NCBI GenBank assembly: GCA_951217055.1
Contig: OX578283.1
Location: forward strand, 63,580,228 to 63,644,227
Origin: Gerris lacustris
Taxonomy: Eukaryota > Arthropoda > Insecta > Hemiptera > Gerridae
Direction: 5' to 3'
DNA: 64,000 nt
The notes beneath the pieces were generated by a model, which saw only the letters and a program-made list of their open reading frames with translations, ran no database searches and was not told where the DNA came from. Both the position numbers and the translations under genes were made by a program. Below are positions 1 to 11,157 of the stretch, piece by piece (position 1 is the first letter of the stretch; each line of letters begins with the position of its first letter).

Positions 1-344
1 AAATACATTTTTAAAACAATTTTTTTTTAATCTTTAAATTTATTAAAAGAAGAAAACGTGATTAAATTAGTAATATTGTAATAATTCCAATTTATTAAAT
101 TCAAGACCTATAACTAACTCCGCGGCTTGACAGCCTGTGGAAAGGGCTTTTACAACTATGAAGTGGGATCTTAATATCTGCAATGATTTCATTATTTTAG
201 GAGGTGATAATACACCTAAAAGGTAGCCAAAAGGGCAGAGTATAGACTATGCCTTTTGTTCGATTCGTTCTTGTGTTACAAATGAGTGTACCCTAATTTT
301 TTTTTAAATTGACTACTTCATATTAAATAACATTTTATTACTCA

Positions 345-600
345 ATAACTATTATTGATTTTTTACATGAAGTATAAATTTAGCAAAATTTATAGAGCTC
401 AGACGAACGAAATTAATCCGAGTCCATCTGCAGTCTACTTTCGATAAACCATCCAAATTTCAAAAAAAAGTAGATGATACTTTAGAAGATAATATGATAA
501 AGATATGTTGTAAATGAATGTATGTGTTTGTGCATAAAGAAGAAAAATAAATAGGCAAAGAAGTGCATATTATTTTCTCAACATCATATATTTAAACATA
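345..600 (+). repeat. Family T fragment (5' part)
   Basis: Diverged copy of the 5' half of the element at 750-1457: it shares GATTTTTTACATGAA, the 'agagc-cagacg', 'attaat-ggg-catctgcag' and 'gataaacca' blocks in the same order. No termini are visible, so it is a fragment. Confidence 0.6.
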
Positions 601-749
601 TATATTTATTTATACCAATATCATTGAAAGTCCTCATTAATTTGTAGGAAATTTGGATTGCTTGTCAAAAGTAGCTCGCAAATTGCCCCATATTAATTTT
701 AACCATCTACGCTATTTAACTTTTGCTAAATTGATACTTTAAGTCATGT

Positions 750-1457
750 AAAATAGACTGCCGATTGGTGTGGCACATAGATTCCTCGCATCCTATCGCG
801 GACTCTTGATTTTATGCTTTTTGTCTTATTTGTTAGTTTTCCCTGTTTTTTAATCTGTCAAAATTATTTTGATTTTTTACATGAATCAAAGTATCAATTT
901 AGAAAAGTTAAAGAGCGCCTAGGGTTCAAATTAATATGGGGCTATCTGCAGGTTACTTCCGATAAACTATAAAAGTTCCATACAAATCAGATTAGTAGGT
1001 ACTTTTGAAGCTATAGATGTAAATAAATGTATGTATGTGAGAAAAAAAAATGAGCGCAGAAGGTTGAAACTTATTTTTCACCAACAATAAGCTAATTATG
1101 ACCTATCTTACAAATTCCATTAAAATCGGACGTGTAGTTTTTAAGATATGTTGGTTCGCGAAAATTGAGCGACAGACCGACAAACAGACACTACCAAAAA
1201 TGTTCCCTGGTGTCTGAAACGGATTTCTGCCTTGGAACTTTTAAAATTGGAGACATAAAATGTTTCGTTCTTCAGAACGATCACATGGCTTGTGTTACCT
1301 TCGGTAAGCTTGGAAGCAAAATCAAAAAAATGTTGACAGATTTAATGGGAAGCAATTAAATGAATTACACAATATTTGGTTGTAAAACCATAAGAAATAT
1401 AAAATATGTGATAGGATGCGAGGAAGCAATGTGCCACACTAATTGGCAGACTATTTT
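750..1457 (+). mobile_element. Family T non-autonomous DNA element with about 43-bp inverted ends
   Basis: The left end at 755-797 and the right end at 1410-1452 are inverted repeats of each other with a few mismatches, built around CTGCC-ATT-GTGTGGCACAT and TTCCTCGCATCCTATC. The roughly 700-bp body has no transposase; its 64-codon frame at 1165-1359 is repeat sequence also present, in decayed form, in other copies. Related pieces lie near 345, 12089, 13515, 15543, 16262, 18110, 19960, 20640, 22372, 27070, 38160 and 56755. Size, terminal repeats and lack of coding capacity fit a MITE. I could not fix a target-site duplication, so the superfamily is open. Confidence 0.75.
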
Positions 1458-2110
1458 TAAATTTATCGAAATATAGAAATACTTATTGGTCTCTGAGTAC
1501 CTTAAATAATATTGAGAAGAGGGCTATGAAAAAAGTAAGGTTTCTGGGAGGGCTGGCTTGTTATAAGGTTCTGGAGGCAAGACAGTAAGTAATAACAACT
1601 TGTAGAAATGAGAGGTTTTGTCATCTGCGTAGAATTTTAGGATATAAAGTGTAAAGGAAAAGAGAAAAAGGTTTGAATACTCCCTTGAGTCACAAGAATG
1701 AGGAATTGGGAATTCTTAAGAGACTTTTAAAAGTTTATTTCTTGTCAGGGCGATAGTATAAGGTAGTAGGTTAAAGGAACCTCTCTCTTTAGTTCCTTTA
1801 GAAATCCCCAGTGGCGATCATCAACCAAATCTATAAAGGAAACTTCTTCCAAACGGCTTTAACCATTGACAACGCAGTATTATTGCAAGTTGAATGCTTA
1901 AAAACCTAATTTTTATTGCACAAAATAGATAGTCTTTTAGGATGATAGAGTTGAAGGCCATGAAGTTGTTCATAAATCAATTTTATCCCCAATAGGGACG
2001 AAGAGTAACTTTTCAGGGCTAGTTTATAGGTAATAATGCTGGTATTTTCATCCCCGTTCTTAAAAACGGGGAAATAATGTGAAAACAGGGAAATAATGTA
2101 AAAACGGGAT
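1458..2110. other. Unassigned AT-rich sequence
   Basis: No convincing exon, terminal repeat or RNA gene seen. Confidence 0.4.
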
Positions 2111-2225
2111 TATAATCCACGTTCGCCAACCTAATTATTTTGTAAATAGTAGAGAATGAATGGCAAATATAGTTAATTGATTCAAATAAGGTTGGCAACA
2201 CTGCTTTAAAACTCCCAGCTGTATT
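2111..2225. repeat. Fragment shared in inverted form with 48500-48600
   Basis: The block from 'cgccaacctaat' through 'tagtagagaatgaatggcaa' to 'ggttggcaacactgc' is the reverse complement of sequence near 48500-48600, so this is one end of a dispersed repeat. Confidence 0.6.
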
Positions 2226-2287
2226 GCCAGTCACTCTACGATGCTTTGTTTACTTTTGTTTAGCTTTCGTTGAACATATTTTTAACA

Positions 2288-3121
2288 TACTATTAGTAGT
2301 GAGGAAAAGTATTGTTTTCACCAAAAAAATTTTTTTCGAGATTTCAACGGAATTATCCGTTTTAGGTGTTTTTAAGACCTCCTGAGGGGTTTTCAGCATG
2401 ACGTATGTATGTGTGTCTGTATGTATGTTATCATCGTAGCGCCCAAGGTATTTAACCTAGAGAGTTGAAACTTGGCAGAAAAATCAGTCGTAACCTGTAG
2501 TTGTGCCGCCCGGAAAATCAACTTTTCCCGCCATCTTGAACCCAGTTTGCTGAGTCAGCAAAAATTTTAAAAAATCGTAATAAATCGAAAATGGTCCTGA
2601 ACGAGTTGAAATTTGGCTCGAATGTACCTCTCTGTATGACAAACAAGCCCACTAAATTTCATTTTGATTTTGGCCGCCATTTTGAAGTTATAAATTTTTG
2701 AATTTTTAAACTTTGACGGTTAATAATACTTAAATTACATATAGGTTTTTGACTTATAGCATATCGTTGGAAACAGAAAAAATTAAGGAACAAATATAAA
2801 AAACCCGATGAAATTCTATTAATTAGTTTAAAAGTTATAAGTGAATATAATTATTTATTAGTGCGATAATTTTGATGACGTCAAAGTTTGTTTACATCTG
2901 TCAAAATACCGCCAAACTTCAAATAATTAAATAAAATATAGGTATTAAAAGTAAGGGTTTTTTTTGTAAAAATGAAAATAAATCAGTTCAGAACGGTCAC
3001 CCATCCAAGTACTGACCATGTCCATTGCTGCTTCCTCCTGCTTTCTTTTAGCAGGAGTGGCCACTTTAGTGGCCTCTGAAGTGAGGAAAATTTCCGTGGT
3101 ACCCCGTACCCGATTTTTTTT
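2288..3121 (-). mobile_element. 5S-bearing repeat, copy A
   Basis: Copy of a family of about 0.85 kb also found at 11158-12015 (opposite orientation) and 58426-58943. One end carries AGTGAGGAAAAGTA next to a short fold-back; the other has the inverted motif TTTTCCTCACTT region and 'ggtaccccgtac-cgatttttt'. Within it 2989-3033 resembles, on the minus strand, the 3' half of 5S rRNA (see separate entry). There is no coding capacity. The family looks like a composite of a 5S-derived pol III head and a body with inverted ends. Confidence 0.7.
2989..3033 (-). repeat. 5S rRNA-like segment in repeat copy A
   Basis: On the minus strand it reads AAGCAGCAATGGACATGG, then TCAGTACTTGGATGGGTGAC. These correspond to box A, the intermediate element and box C of eukaryotic 5S rRNA. 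The 5' half of 5S is missing and the segment is embedded in a dispersed repeat, so it is not a functional 5S gene. Confidence 0.7.
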
Positions 3122-3234
3122 ATTACTTTAAAAGTGATTATTAAATGTTTTAAATAATATATAGTGTTTTATTTTTGTATTTAATTCGTTTAATAAAGAA
3201 ATACAAATGTTTTCTTTATTGATTAAATCTTATA

Positions 3235-3450
3235 CAGCGCTTTTTCTGGAGATAAAATTTTGTATGTACCTCGAGAATAATGCATTATTATTCCCTTATT
3301 ATAGCCGAGGAATTAAGATACCTAATACCCTCGGTTTCGCCTCGGGATTTAGTTGCCTTGATTTCTTCGGCTTTGCCTCAGGAATCAACTTAGTCACGCG
3401 GGAAATAATATCTTACATTATTCCCTAGGTGCATAAATAACTATAATATA
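3235..3450 (+). repeat. Family S fragment with GC-rich inverted motifs
   Basis: Contains 'ccctcggtttcgcctcggg' and related 'gccgagg' motifs in an AT-rich context, bounded by 'ctggagataaaatt-tgtatgtacctcg' and 'attccctaggtgcat'. The same ordered blocks appear inverted at 48085-48320. Confidence 0.6.
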
Positions 3451-3799
3451 ATCAGTTGCAATTTTATATTTAATTATTTTAATTTTCTTCTCAAAGAAAA
3501 TTATGAAAATGATTATGTGTAAGTCTTTTGTTCGGTTTAGAGGTCATTAAACAAATTAAAACAGTGAACTGAAACTAAAATGATTTAATAGTGAGACAAG
3601 ATTTTCCACGGATCTTCCAGAATTAGTTCTTAATTTTAAATCTAATATTGCTAATTGATACTTTTTCTCAATCACTTTTGATCATTTTAGGCCTTACGTC
3701 TGACTACCGCATAACATCTTAAACACTTTTCATGTTTTTAATGTAATTCGGAAGTCTCATAATTAGTTTATTATTGAAAATCAGGGAAGACATCAAGAC

Positions 3800-3992
3800 A
3801 TCAGGGAACATTTTTGGTCTCGTGTCTGTGTGTCCGCGAATTCTGAAACGTGTGACGATAACTTGAGCAAATGACGACTGATTTAGATGAAATTTTGTAG
3901 ACATGTTCATATCACCAATGCCCAGGACGAGTTTGTTGGACAACGTTATCCGTCCAAGCGTTCACGCGCAACGCTCGTGTAAACGTGAATTT
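3800..3992 (+). repeat. Family E fragment
   Basis: Shares with 13780-13935, 26640-26775 and 45780-45920 the blocks 'gacgataacttgag', 'atttagttgaaatttt', 'caatgcccagg-cgagttcgttgga' and 'cgttcacgcgcaacgctcg-gtaaacgtga'. Truncated relative to those copies. Confidence 0.65.
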
Positions 3993-4009
3993 TTTTCTTA
4001 AATTAGATT

Positions 4010-4497
4010 CCTTTAGAAAAAAAATGAGCTTTTAATCAACAAAATCGGACAGAGATATACAGTTTTCAATACAACAAAAATGCTATATTAGTACGTAAAA
4101 TACGGTAAACAAAAAATTAATTATTTCTGTATATTTCACTTATTTAGGTTAATTGAATGCATTTACTGATCACAGGACAAACCTTTTTTCCATTCCTTTC
4201 CGAAACTGTAGAGAAAAGGAAGATTGTCGACATACTGATCGAAAAAAAGTCATACAATGTTTCTGTATGGAATGGAAAACAGTTTTGATCTTTGATCAGT
4301 AAATACATTCAAATAATCAGAGTAACAGAAATAAGATCAAATAATAACAGAAAGAAGATAATTTCGTACATTTGCGATTTTTGATTTACAGCATTTTACA
4401 TACTAAAATACCATGTTTGTTATATTAAAACCTGAATACCTCTGCCAATTCTCAACCGATTTTGTAAATTAAAGTCTCATTTTTCTTAAGAAAATAA
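4010..4497. repeat. Imperfect fold-back element
   Basis: The inner stem is clear: TTGAATGCATTTACTGATCA at 4151-4170 pairs with TGATCAGTAAATACATTCAA at 4294-4313. Weaker pairing continues outward, with 'aaaaatgagcttttaat-aacaaaatcgg' on the left matching the reverse complement of 4450-4495. The arms are about 160-200 bp around a 123-bp centre. Confidence 0.65.
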
Positions 4498-4974
4498 TAT
4501 AGGTTACCTTTTAAGATTACAAAGTTGAATGAGATACTACCGAAACTATAACACATTTTTTTTTTTTGGATATCATATTATAAAACTATGAGAAAATTCA
4601 AGGCGAGTTACCGTTTATTTATTTTTTCTCTATCTTCAAAAATTAAAGAGATGACAGGGTGTGCCAGTTTATCGTGGCCACCCTGTACTCTACATATATG
4701 AAAGAACCGACTCTTCAAATTTTAAAGAAAATTGGATGTTTGTCGAACGAATCCCATAGATATCCCATGTAATCAACTATCTCTGCTTGTAATTCATTTT
4801 GATACTTTTATTCTGGGGAAAAAAAATTCTTTAGCAAAAAAGGGGAAAAAATATATAAATTAGGTAATTATGCAGGTCGTAAAAATGAAACATCTTAAAA
4901 TACGCGATACGACGTGAGGGGGCCATGTGGCCCATTGTTTTGACTTAAACTCTCTTGAGGTTATAGCTTTTATG

Positions 4975-5690
4975 CTATAACCTCAATTTGAACCCTTTTG
5001 CTCTTATGGTATGGCCTCAATTTGAACCCTTTTGCTCTTATGGTATGGCCTCAATTGTTACTCTTTTGCTCTTATGGTATGGCCTCAATTTGAACCCTTT
5101 TGCTCTTATGGTATGGCCTCAATTTGAACCCTTTTGCTCTTATGGTATGGCCTAAATTTTAACCCTTTTGCTCTTATGGTATGGCCTCAATTTTAACCCT
5201 TTTTGCTCTTATGCTATGACCTCAATTAAGACCATTTTGCTTTTATGGTATGGCTTCAATTTTAACCCTTTTGCTCTTATGCTATAACCTCAATTTCAAA
5301 CCTTTTGCTCCTATCTATGGCTTCAATTTTAACCCTTTTGCTCTTATGCTATAACCTCAATTTCAAACCATATGCTCCTATCTATGGCTTCAATTTTAAC
5401 CCTTTTGCTCTTATGCTATAACCTCAATTTCAAACCATATGCTCCTATCTATGGCTTCAATTTTAACCCAATTGCTCTTATGCTATAACCTCAATTTCAA
5501 ACCTTTTGCTCCTATCTATGGCTTCAATTTTAACCATTTTGCTCTTATGCTATAACCTCAATTTCAAACCTTTTGCTCCTATCTATGGCTTCAATTTTAA
5601 CCATTTTGCTCTTATGCTATAACCTCAATTTCAAACCTTTTGCTCCTATCTATGGCTTCAATTTTAACCATTTTGCTCTTATATTATAGC
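4975..5690 (+). repeat. Minisatellite: 34-bp monomers passing into 67-bp dimers
   Basis: From about 4975 to 5270 the unit is about 34 bp ('cctcaatttgaaccctttt' plus 'gctcttatggtatgg'). From about 5270 to 5690 two diverged variants alternate ('gctcttatgctataacctc-atttcaaacc' and 'gctcctatctatggcttc-attttaaccc'), giving a 67-bp higher-order unit. Confidence 0.9.
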
Positions 5691-5984
5691 CCTCTTGATT
5701 ACTGTTGATATCTAGTGAGAGTTGGTTTCGAGGTCGTCCTAGAAACCCTTTTGTTTCTAGGAATTCTTTTTGCGTTCTATTTGCTTTTGGTAGTTCGTCC
5801 GTCCGCCCGTGTGCCGCCTTGGATTATATCTCCCGACCTACTGAAGCTATAGACTTGAAATTTAGTATACAAGTTAAACTTTTTTGGCCAAAAACAGAAA
5901 AACTATTGCGGACTTAAACACTCCAAATTTCTGCGATCTGCGATCAATTGCGAATAGATCGCAATATTTTATATTTTTTGTAAT

Positions 5985-6650
5985 TTTCAAGTTGGGTATC
6001 ATTTCAAAGGTATTGAAATGTAGATTACAAATATATATCGCGTTTCCAAAGTGGCGGCCATTTTACCCCCAAAAAAATTAAGACAAACCCAAAATGTACG
6101 CCCCCCCCCCTGAACGACCCCATTAGGATAGGTCCTAAAAAAGGGCAAAAATACATAAATATATATCTCTATGGTCCAATGAAATTTCCGGGAGATGATT
6201 TAAAAAAAGTCAAATTTTAAAAATTTTAGGGGCTGTAAGTCGGGAGCCCCAACATTTTTGTCATTGGAAAATTCGAAGTTGGGTATCATTTTAAAGGTAC
6301 GTATTGAAATTTCATTCACAAAAATAGATCGTGTTTCCAAAATGGCGGCCATTTTACCCTCCAAAAAATTAAAACAAAACGCAAAAAAAAGTCCCCTCCT
6401 GCACTACATTATTAGGACAGGTTATCATTAGGATATGCACCTCTGTGGTCCAATGATATTTCCGGGAGTTGATATAAAGAAGTCAAATTTTAAACATTTT
6501 AGGGGGCCGTAACTCTGGAGCCCCAACATTTTTGTCATTTGAAAATTTGAAGTTGGGTATCATTTTGAAGGTATTGAAATTTGGTTCACAAAGATATCTT
6601 TTTTCAAAATGGCGGCCATTTTACCCCTAAAATAACCAAATTAGTGCATA
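5985..6650 (+). repeat. Tandem repeat of about 280 bp, 2.4 copies
   Basis: The block 'aagttgggtatcattt-aaaggta-tgaaat', followed by 'ccaaa-tggcggccattttaccc', recurs at about 5989, 6275 and 6550 with 'tggtccaatga-atttccggga' and 'ggagccccaacatttttgtcatt' between. Spacings are about 286 and 275 bp. A run of 10 C lies at 6101-6110. Confidence 0.85.
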
Positions 6651-6810
6651 CTACCGAAGATCGTAATGGATAATATATGAACACCTTGTTTCTTAAAAGT
6701 GAATTTTTGTACAAAAAATAAAACTAAATAATAATAATAATGTACTTATGAATTCTTATGACCGAAGAAACCTTTTTAGTAACTTGCTGGCTAGTACTTG
6801 ACGGGATTTT

Positions 6811-7203
6811 TTCTTTATCCTTTTAGAAATGTTACGAATCAAGATATTCACATAATTTATAACTTGCATATTTTCAACTCTGTTAGGTTTTCAGTTTCTT
6901 TACAAGCAGGTGTTTTCATCCCAATTTATAACATCTTTAACCATACGAATATTGGCATTTGGCTCAATAACACCATTGCTTTGAGATATTTGATTTTCTC
7001 TTCCAATAAAAGTAAGAATTTTGATATTTCTTTCTCCTCTCTCTAGTATTACTAAATTCTCAAGTATTGTAAGTGATAACATATCAATTTGTTTCTGTCC
7101 CGTATTTTCTTTCACTTCCATTTAATGGAATACAATGTAACTGTATCCTGTAAAATAATCAAATTTAAGGCCCCTTGTAAACTCAAAGAATTATCACCAT
7201 GAT
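6811..7203 (-). repeat. Left arm of a 0.39 kb inverted duplication
   Basis: Nearly identical in reverse complement to 10762-11155, 3.56 kb away. It includes a 73-codon minus-strand frame (6900-7121, beginning MEVKENTGQKQ) also present in the other copy with four substitutions. Similarity continues through non-coding flanks on both sides, so the frame is not evidence of a gene. I do not recognise the peptide. Confidence 0.75.
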
Positions 7204-7639
7204 AAAATACTTTATATCTTTTATGTATATATTGATTCCGAGCATACCAAAAGTGTAACGGAGTTATGTGATCGTGAGTTTGTTTATTATATTTAATTCG
7301 TTATTAGGCTTTTTTGATCGGAGTATTTTTCTATATTGACTGACACTTCTCTTGAAATTTGATTTAAAAGGTTCTTTGAAATCGGATTGAAAAAGTTCAT
7401 TTAAAAGGATATTTTGCACTTTCTAGCAGTACTGCCTGGCCTCGCAATTACGAAAAATGTCATTCTTTGATACATGAGAATTTATTTGCACGGTTACTGG
7501 TTACATTTGACGTCCCTTATTTGATTTCTATACGTGACATCAAGCCTCCGAGTTATCGGCCACATTCTTTATTGTATTTACTAGATAGTTGTTCATAGAG
7601 TTTAGATTTTGTGTTTTTGTTTTTACTGGTCTTATATTA

Positions 7640-7855
7640 CTTTGCTTTGTAAGTTTCATCGCACGTTTCCGTTACCCCGATTTTGATCCACTTCCCGTAA
7701 TTCAATCTTCCCCAAATTTAGCACATGGAAACAAATAAGGTAAAGATTTCATTGCTTTTTAAGTTTCATCGCACACCTATTACCCCAATTTTGAACCACT
7801 TCCCGTCTTTTAATCTTCCCCAAATTTTGCACATGGAAACAATTAAGGTGAAGAA
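7640..7855 (+). repeat. Two-copy tandem repeat of about 108 bp
   Basis: The blocks 'aagtttcatcgcac', 'ttaccccgattttga-ccacttcccgt', 'aatcttccccaaattt-gcacatggaaacaa' and 'aaggt-aag' occur at 7649-7743 and again at 7759-7852. Confidence 0.8.
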
Positions 7856-8010
7856 TACGGAAACAAAAAAAAAATCGGTCCGAGACAACTCAGAAAAACT
7901 TTCTCATATACGAGTTCATAATTATTTTGCCCAGGGTTTTCCATTGATTAGTTTTCGTACGTACATTTAATTATTATTGAGCATTTCATCAAAATTTATC
8001 ATAAAAATAA

Positions 8011-8070
8011 CTTTTCCGGGCTGAGAATCGAACCCGGGCACTCTCGGTTAGCGTTTTAAGCTTTTTTCTC
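8011..8070 (-). repeat. tRNA-like 3' half (box B)
   Basis: On the minus strand it reads 'gtgcccgggttcgattctc' followed by 'agcccgg', a T-arm/box B with a partly pairing acceptor side. No D-arm or anticodon arm fold is convincing, so this is a SINE remnant and not a tRNA gene. Confidence 0.45.
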
Positions 8071-8254
8071 AGGAACTAGATTTTTCCCGGGAAAACGGCT
8101 TATATCGTTGGATTCGTATTGAAATGGACTACATTTTAGAATTGTTTAATTAAAATCGTCGGAACCGTTTTCGAGAAATAATTTTTTTTCTCGTTCGAGT
8201 TTTTGGGTGTAGCGCCCCTAAATTTGGAGCTAAAATTAATTTCTCGATTTCGCC

Positions 8255-8478
8255 TCGGGGTATGATTTTTCTGAACATGTATGCTAAATTTCGTCAAAAT
8301 TGGCAAAGTAGTTCAGGCTCCAGGCGTCTGTGCAGACAGACGACAGACGACGGACAGACATTGTTTAGAAAACACTTTTTTGGACTCAGGGGATCTCAAA
8401 ACGTGTAAATCCATCAAAATCTCAAATCGTATTTGTCGCGCCATCACAATACTTTCTCTTTATATGAGAAAGTAAAAA
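8255..8478 (+). repeat. Family R fragment ending in a short hairpin
   Basis: Shares with 39960-40135 the run of blocks 'cagacgacagac', 'acttttttgga-tcagggga-ctcaa', 'atccatcaaaatctc' and 'gccatcacaatactt-ctctttatatgagaaagtaaa'. The end folds as ACTTTCTC-TTTATAT-GAGAAAGT, a likely terminal hairpin. Confidence 0.65.
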
Positions 8479-9049
8479 CAAAAAAAAAAAAGTTGAAAAT
8501 ATGACCAGTTTTCTAAAATGGTATTTTTATATGAATTATTATTATTAGATGTTTTAACTAATGTTTCCTTCACGCTACTTACATACTCTGAGTATTATTG
8601 TTAAGACTTTACTATAGAAGTAATTTTGTTACAGAGCAGAGCTCGGGGCAAAATTCCAGAGTAAGTCAAGCGGGAATAATAATCCGAGAAATTCATTAAA
8701 TTCCAAAACTCTGAAATCTTTAATTTTGGTCAAGCAGGCTTGGTGGCCAGGAATTCTAAACCATATACTAGGTCAACGGTGCTCTGTCCGTTGGGATTCA
8801 TAAGTGCATGGACACGGACACACGGCCTGTCCAAAGGCGTTCTGCCATTGAGCAGGACAAATCTAAAATTCTTCAAGAAGCTCGCACATCTCCATCCTGC
8901 GCATATTTACTGTTGCATCAAGAAAACTTTTACTTATTGTTTTGATATATCTATATCTGGGAATTACATAATATAAACCTCCAACCCTCAACTTAAAGTC
9001 ACCTCGTAAAATTAATATTTTATTTTTCTCTTTTTTAAAAATAGGGTAA

Positions 9050-9687
9050 ATAATTTCAAGATAAAAAGAACTTTTTATATACTAAGTTCTTGAATTTTCT
9101 ATTGAATCGTATGTAATGTTGATTATATAATTGTTGTTGTTATATAATATATAATGTTAGTGAAAAAAAAAAAAAAAATTGTTCCGAATTTATTTACTTC
9201 ACATAAATGACAACCATCTAGAGAGCTGATCTTAAACCTATAAAAGGACAAAGCATTGTACAACGGACCTCCCCAACACCAAATCTAAACCGGGCCATCG
9301 ATATATTTGAAATAATATAATCGATATACTATTTCCTATGTTGCTGTCATTCAATGTTTATCTCTATTTATAAAAATCACAAATTTTAAACCCGTCAAAA
9401 TGAAGATTGCGTAAATATAGGACATGGCAAAACAAAAAAAATAACTTGCGGATTTTTTCCGAACTAACTTTCGTACAGCAAAATTTGCTAAAAACCAATT
9501 AAATTCTGCTGAAAGATGGCTAAAAGTATTAAAATAATGCATTGTCATCGTGTTCTGAGCTATGCTAAAAGTTTCAAATGTCTAGTTATTCGGAATGTTA
9601 GTTAGAAATCGATTGCCAGATTTGTACCGGACAAAAAAACAAACAAACAAACAAGAAAGCAAGCTAATAAAAAAGTAGTAAAAATGA
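9050..9687 (-). mobile_element. Family Q element, copy 1
   Basis: Reverse-complement copy of the elements at 35168-35814 and 40168-40795. Landmarks on the minus strand in order: 'ttattagcttgctttcttg' with (GTTT)n, 'caaatctggcaatcgat', 'ctcagaacacgatgacaatgc', 'tatatcgattatattat', 'tttggtgttgggga', 'tccttttataggtttaag' and 'aagttctttttatcttgaaa'. About 0.63 kb, no coding capacity, no clear terminal inverted repeats. Confidence 0.75.
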
Positions 9688-9824
9688 AATGTTTCAATTT
9701 TGGAAATGAATTATTATTTTTTTGATGATGTGTCTGTCAGCAACAAAAATTGAAAACTTTGAAACTCACCCCTTTTGAAAAGGCCTAATTTTAAGAGATC
9801 CTTTTTTGACAATGTCTTTAATAA

Positions 9825-10006
9825 TAATAAGCTACTTAAGTTTAATCTATGTTTTAAATTTCAAAAGCTCATCTTAAGAGGAGGCAGATGCATGAGGGTA
9901 AGAAAAAAACCAGGTGAATTGGTTGAGGTAAAAATACACTGCATGCTTGTTAGAATTTGGCCTTGCGCATTACCTTGCGCTCAGAAATGTGTCATTTCTG
10001 AGCGCA
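9825..10006 (+). repeat. Dispersed repeat paired with 17340-17515, ending in a perfect hairpin
   Basis: The segment 9825-9985 ('ctacttaagtttaatctatg' to 'ttggccttgcgcat') is the reverse complement, with changes, of 17340-17515. At its right edge 9976-9989 and 9993-10006 form a perfect 14-bp stem (TGCGCTCAGAAATG) with a 3-nt loop. Confidence 0.6.
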
Positions 10007-10761
10007 GTTGAGCGCGAGTTGACATAAAACATGACATGAAAATGAGGGTATTGCTAAAAAAATATAATGGTTAGTCTGACTCCCTTTCTAGTAGGGTAGA
10101 GTTTATCAGTAATAAGAGAAGAAGGAGATTCCAAGAGGTCCTTAAATTCACTTTGATCTCTCACTGGAACTTTATTATTTAAGGATCAAAGGAGCAAACG
10201 CCCTCTAGCACTATATTATTGATTTAGTCTCCTTTTTTTCTATCTTTCTTTTTATCCTTTTTCCCTTTATAAAATGACTAAGTATTGAAAATAAAGATAT
10301 TAAGAGATCATTTATACCCCATTTTTTTATTATCTGATTCTATCTAAAATAAATAATAAAAAATGTCACAAAAGACTATGATTATACAATGGGACGGAGA
10401 TATGAAGATGCTGAATGAATTATATGTTTAACGATAAAAGTAGAGATACATAATTATATTAAATCTATGCTAATCGGAAGCACAAAATACTTTGTAGGAA
10501 TAACGAGTTGGTTTATTGTATAGCTTATTACTCTTAAGTTTTGTTTTAATTGATATAACTGTAAATATGATATATTATAATTAAATATCTTTTTTTTATG
10601 GCTGTACGAATCATTAATTGTTTATTAATAATTAACTTATTTAAGGATTATTAAGGTAAGCGTGTATCCACTTTATTAGGAAATCTATTTGTAACTTCAA
10701 GTAGTATTGTGAGCGCAAAAAAATTCGATTTTGAGATTTTGATGGATTTACAAGTTTGGAG
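10007..10761. other. Unassigned AT-rich sequence
   Basis: No exon, RNA gene or repeat end identified. Confidence 0.4.
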
Positions 10762-11155
10762 GTCATGGTGATAATTCTTTGAGTTTACAAGGGGCCTTAA
10801 ATTAGATTATTTTACAGGATACAGTTACATTGTATTCCATTAAATGGAAGTGAAAGAAAATACGGGACAGAAACAAATTGATATGTTATCACTTACAATA
10901 CTTGAGAATTTAGTAATACTAGAGAGAGGAGAAAGAAATATCAAAATTCTTACTTTTATTGGAAGGGAAAATCAAATATCTCAAAGGAATGGTGTTATTG
11001 AGCAAAATGCCAATATTCGTATTGTTAAAGATGTTTTAAATTGGGATGAAAACACCTGCTTGTAAAGAAACTGAAAACCTAACAGAGTTGAAAATATGCA
11101 AGTTATAAATCATGTAAATATCTTGTTTCGTAACATTTCTAAAAGGATAATGAAA
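10762..11155 (+). repeat. Right arm of the 0.39 kb inverted duplication
   Basis: Partner of 6811-7203. The 73-codon frame lies at 10844-11065 here and differs at four residues. The 5S-bearing repeat B begins at the outer edge of this arm. Confidence 0.75.
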
Positions 11156-11157
11156 AA

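Noticed and set aside
6900..7121. 73-codon conserved gene present twice
   Set aside because: Similarity extends equally through non-coding flanks, so the frame is carried along by a duplicated repeat; no sign of coding constraint beyond that.
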